From positions 1 through 22,997 of the forward strand of contig JAEZCO010000068.1 of assembly GCA_023433505.1 (NCBI GenBank): 22,997 bases of DNA. The letters are read 5' to 3'. Both the position numbers and the translations under genes were made by a program. The notes below the pieces were generated by a model, which was not told the origin of the DNA, did not search any database, and saw only the letters and a list, made by a program, of their open reading frames with translations. Shown here piece by piece: positions 22,612 through 22,997 of the stretch. This DNA comes from Bacillota bacterium (GTDB taxonomy: Bacteria; Bacillota; Clostridia; Acetivibrionales; DTU013). The stretch's first letter is position 1. Every line of letters starts with the position of its first letter.

Positions 22612-22640
22612 TTGAATTTATGTTATGGGCGTGGTAAAGT
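22612..22640 (+). promoter_or_regulatory. rrn promoter P1
   Basis: TTGAAT (22612-22617), a 17-base spacer and TAAAGT (22635-22640) form a sigma-A type promoter about 330 bases upstream of 16S. The spacer end and -10 (GGCGTGGTAAAGTAG) closely match those of P2, showing an internal duplication. The stretch 22425-22611 has only one small palindrome, CTATA-GTCAT-TATAG, near 22531-22545, and no gene that I can support. Confidence 0.7.
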
Positions 22641-22724
22641 AGTTGAGCAGTCGCCGCTGACGAGGCAACGAAGCAGAATGAAGCATCGGAGCCAAGTTGG
22701 TAAAAAGAGTAAGACAATTAAGTG

Positions 22725-22753
22725 TTGACATAACAACGGCGGCGTGGTAAGAT
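22725..22753 (+). promoter_or_regulatory. rrn promoter P2
   Basis: A consensus -35 TTGACA (22725-22730), an exact 17-base spacer and TAAGAT (22748-22753) make this the strongest sigma-A promoter in the window. An A-rich upstream stretch (22701-22720) could be an UP element. It shares GGCGTGGTAA and the trailing ATAG/GTAG with P1, which is consistent with tandem rrn promoters. Confidence 0.9.
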
Positions 22754-22971
22754 AGCATTCCACTGGCGGTGAGCCGGCGGGAACAGAAACGGTAAAACGG
22801 TTCTGGATGGACCTTGAAAAGTAAACAGTGTATTAAACAATCATGGAACTCGTAAATTTCAAGAGTTGTAAAAAACAGCTTGCGAACTTTTTTAAGTCAG
22901 TAAATAGTAAAGAGCCAAATGGCTTTCGAAAAGAGTAATTGACGGTGTGCTTGCACACCTTAAATAAAACT
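22754..22971 (+). other. rrn leader with antitermination-like and processing hairpins
   Basis: The transcribed leader contains CAGAAACG (22784-22791) with CGGTTCTG (22798-22805), one A-G mismatch. Next is a boxA-like GGACCTTGAAAA (22809-22820). Then come AACTC (22847-22851) with GAGTT (22863-22867), AGCC (22913-22916) with GGCT (22921-22924), and GGTGTG (22944-22949) with CACACC (22954-22959). Such elements normally serve antitermination and pre-16S processing. The 3' half of the processing stem lies outside the window. Confidence 0.6.
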
Positions 22972-22997
22972 TTATTAGAGAGTTTGATCCTGGCTCA
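22972..22997 (+). rRNA. rrs: 16S ribosomal RNA, 5' fragment
   Basis: The window ends in AGAGTTTGATCCTGGCTCA (22979-22997), the near-universal 16S 5' sequence used for the 27F primer site. By alignment to E. coli numbering (first A at position 8), the mature 5' end should be near 22972. Only the first 26 bases or so are present. Confidence 0.97.

Noticed and set aside
1..22997. CRISPR arrays, tRNA genes, insertion sequences, phage or defence genes
   Set aside because: Searched by eye on both strands: no regularly spaced repeats, no tRNA-like cloverleaf with TTCGA arm, and no transposase, integrase, restriction or toxin motifs among the frames.

Overview
The window looks like chromosomal DNA of an anaerobic, polysaccharide-degrading member of the Bacillota, most like the cellulolytic clostridia. 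The evidence is strong Shine-Dalgarno sites, intrinsic terminators, Lpl/Ytc-type carbohydrate ABC transport genes, GH9 enzymes with Ig-like N-domains and Pro/Thr linkers, and YwbE/CvfB/DbpA-type housekeeping genes. I cannot name the species. The segment is bracketed by rRNA genes in the same orientation: a 5S gene that closes one rrn operon at the left edge, and a tandem-promoter rrn leader running into the first bases of a 16S gene at the right edge.

Left to centre (443-17329, all +) is one carbohydrate-utilisation locus. It runs: a membrane-anchored AraC-family sensor/regulator; a solute-binding lipoprotein (SBP1); an AT-rich ECF sigma factor with its DUF4179 anti-sigma partner and a likely autoregulatory promoter; a second, paralogous solute-binding lipoprotein (SBP2); two LplB/YtcP-type permeases; a cytosolic GH20 enzyme of the hexosaminidase D type; and two secreted GH9 enzymes, each ending in a DNRLRE (CBM96-like) module. 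No transport ATPase, dockerin or cohesin is encoded. The implied flow is extracellular depolymerisation by the GH9 pair, capture by SBP1/SBP2, import through the permease pair with an ATPase encoded elsewhere, and intracellular trimming by the GH20 enzyme. The pairing of GH9 with a HexD-like GH20 leaves the real substrate open.

Right (17330-22424) is an unrelated housekeeping block. It holds a convergent 20-codon Lys/Pro-rich minigene on the minus strand with its own terminator, a ywbE-cvfB pair with overlapping ends, an unannotated 56-residue basic protein, a DbpA/YxiN-type 23S rRNA helicase, and a COG2509-type FAD protein. It lies directly upstream of the next rrn operon.

Nothing here is a clear-cut new defence or mobile system. 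The most novel material is the sigma/anti-sigma cassette sitting between two duplicated binding proteins, the HexD/GH9 pairing, two tiny basic proteins, and several structured intergenic RNAs.
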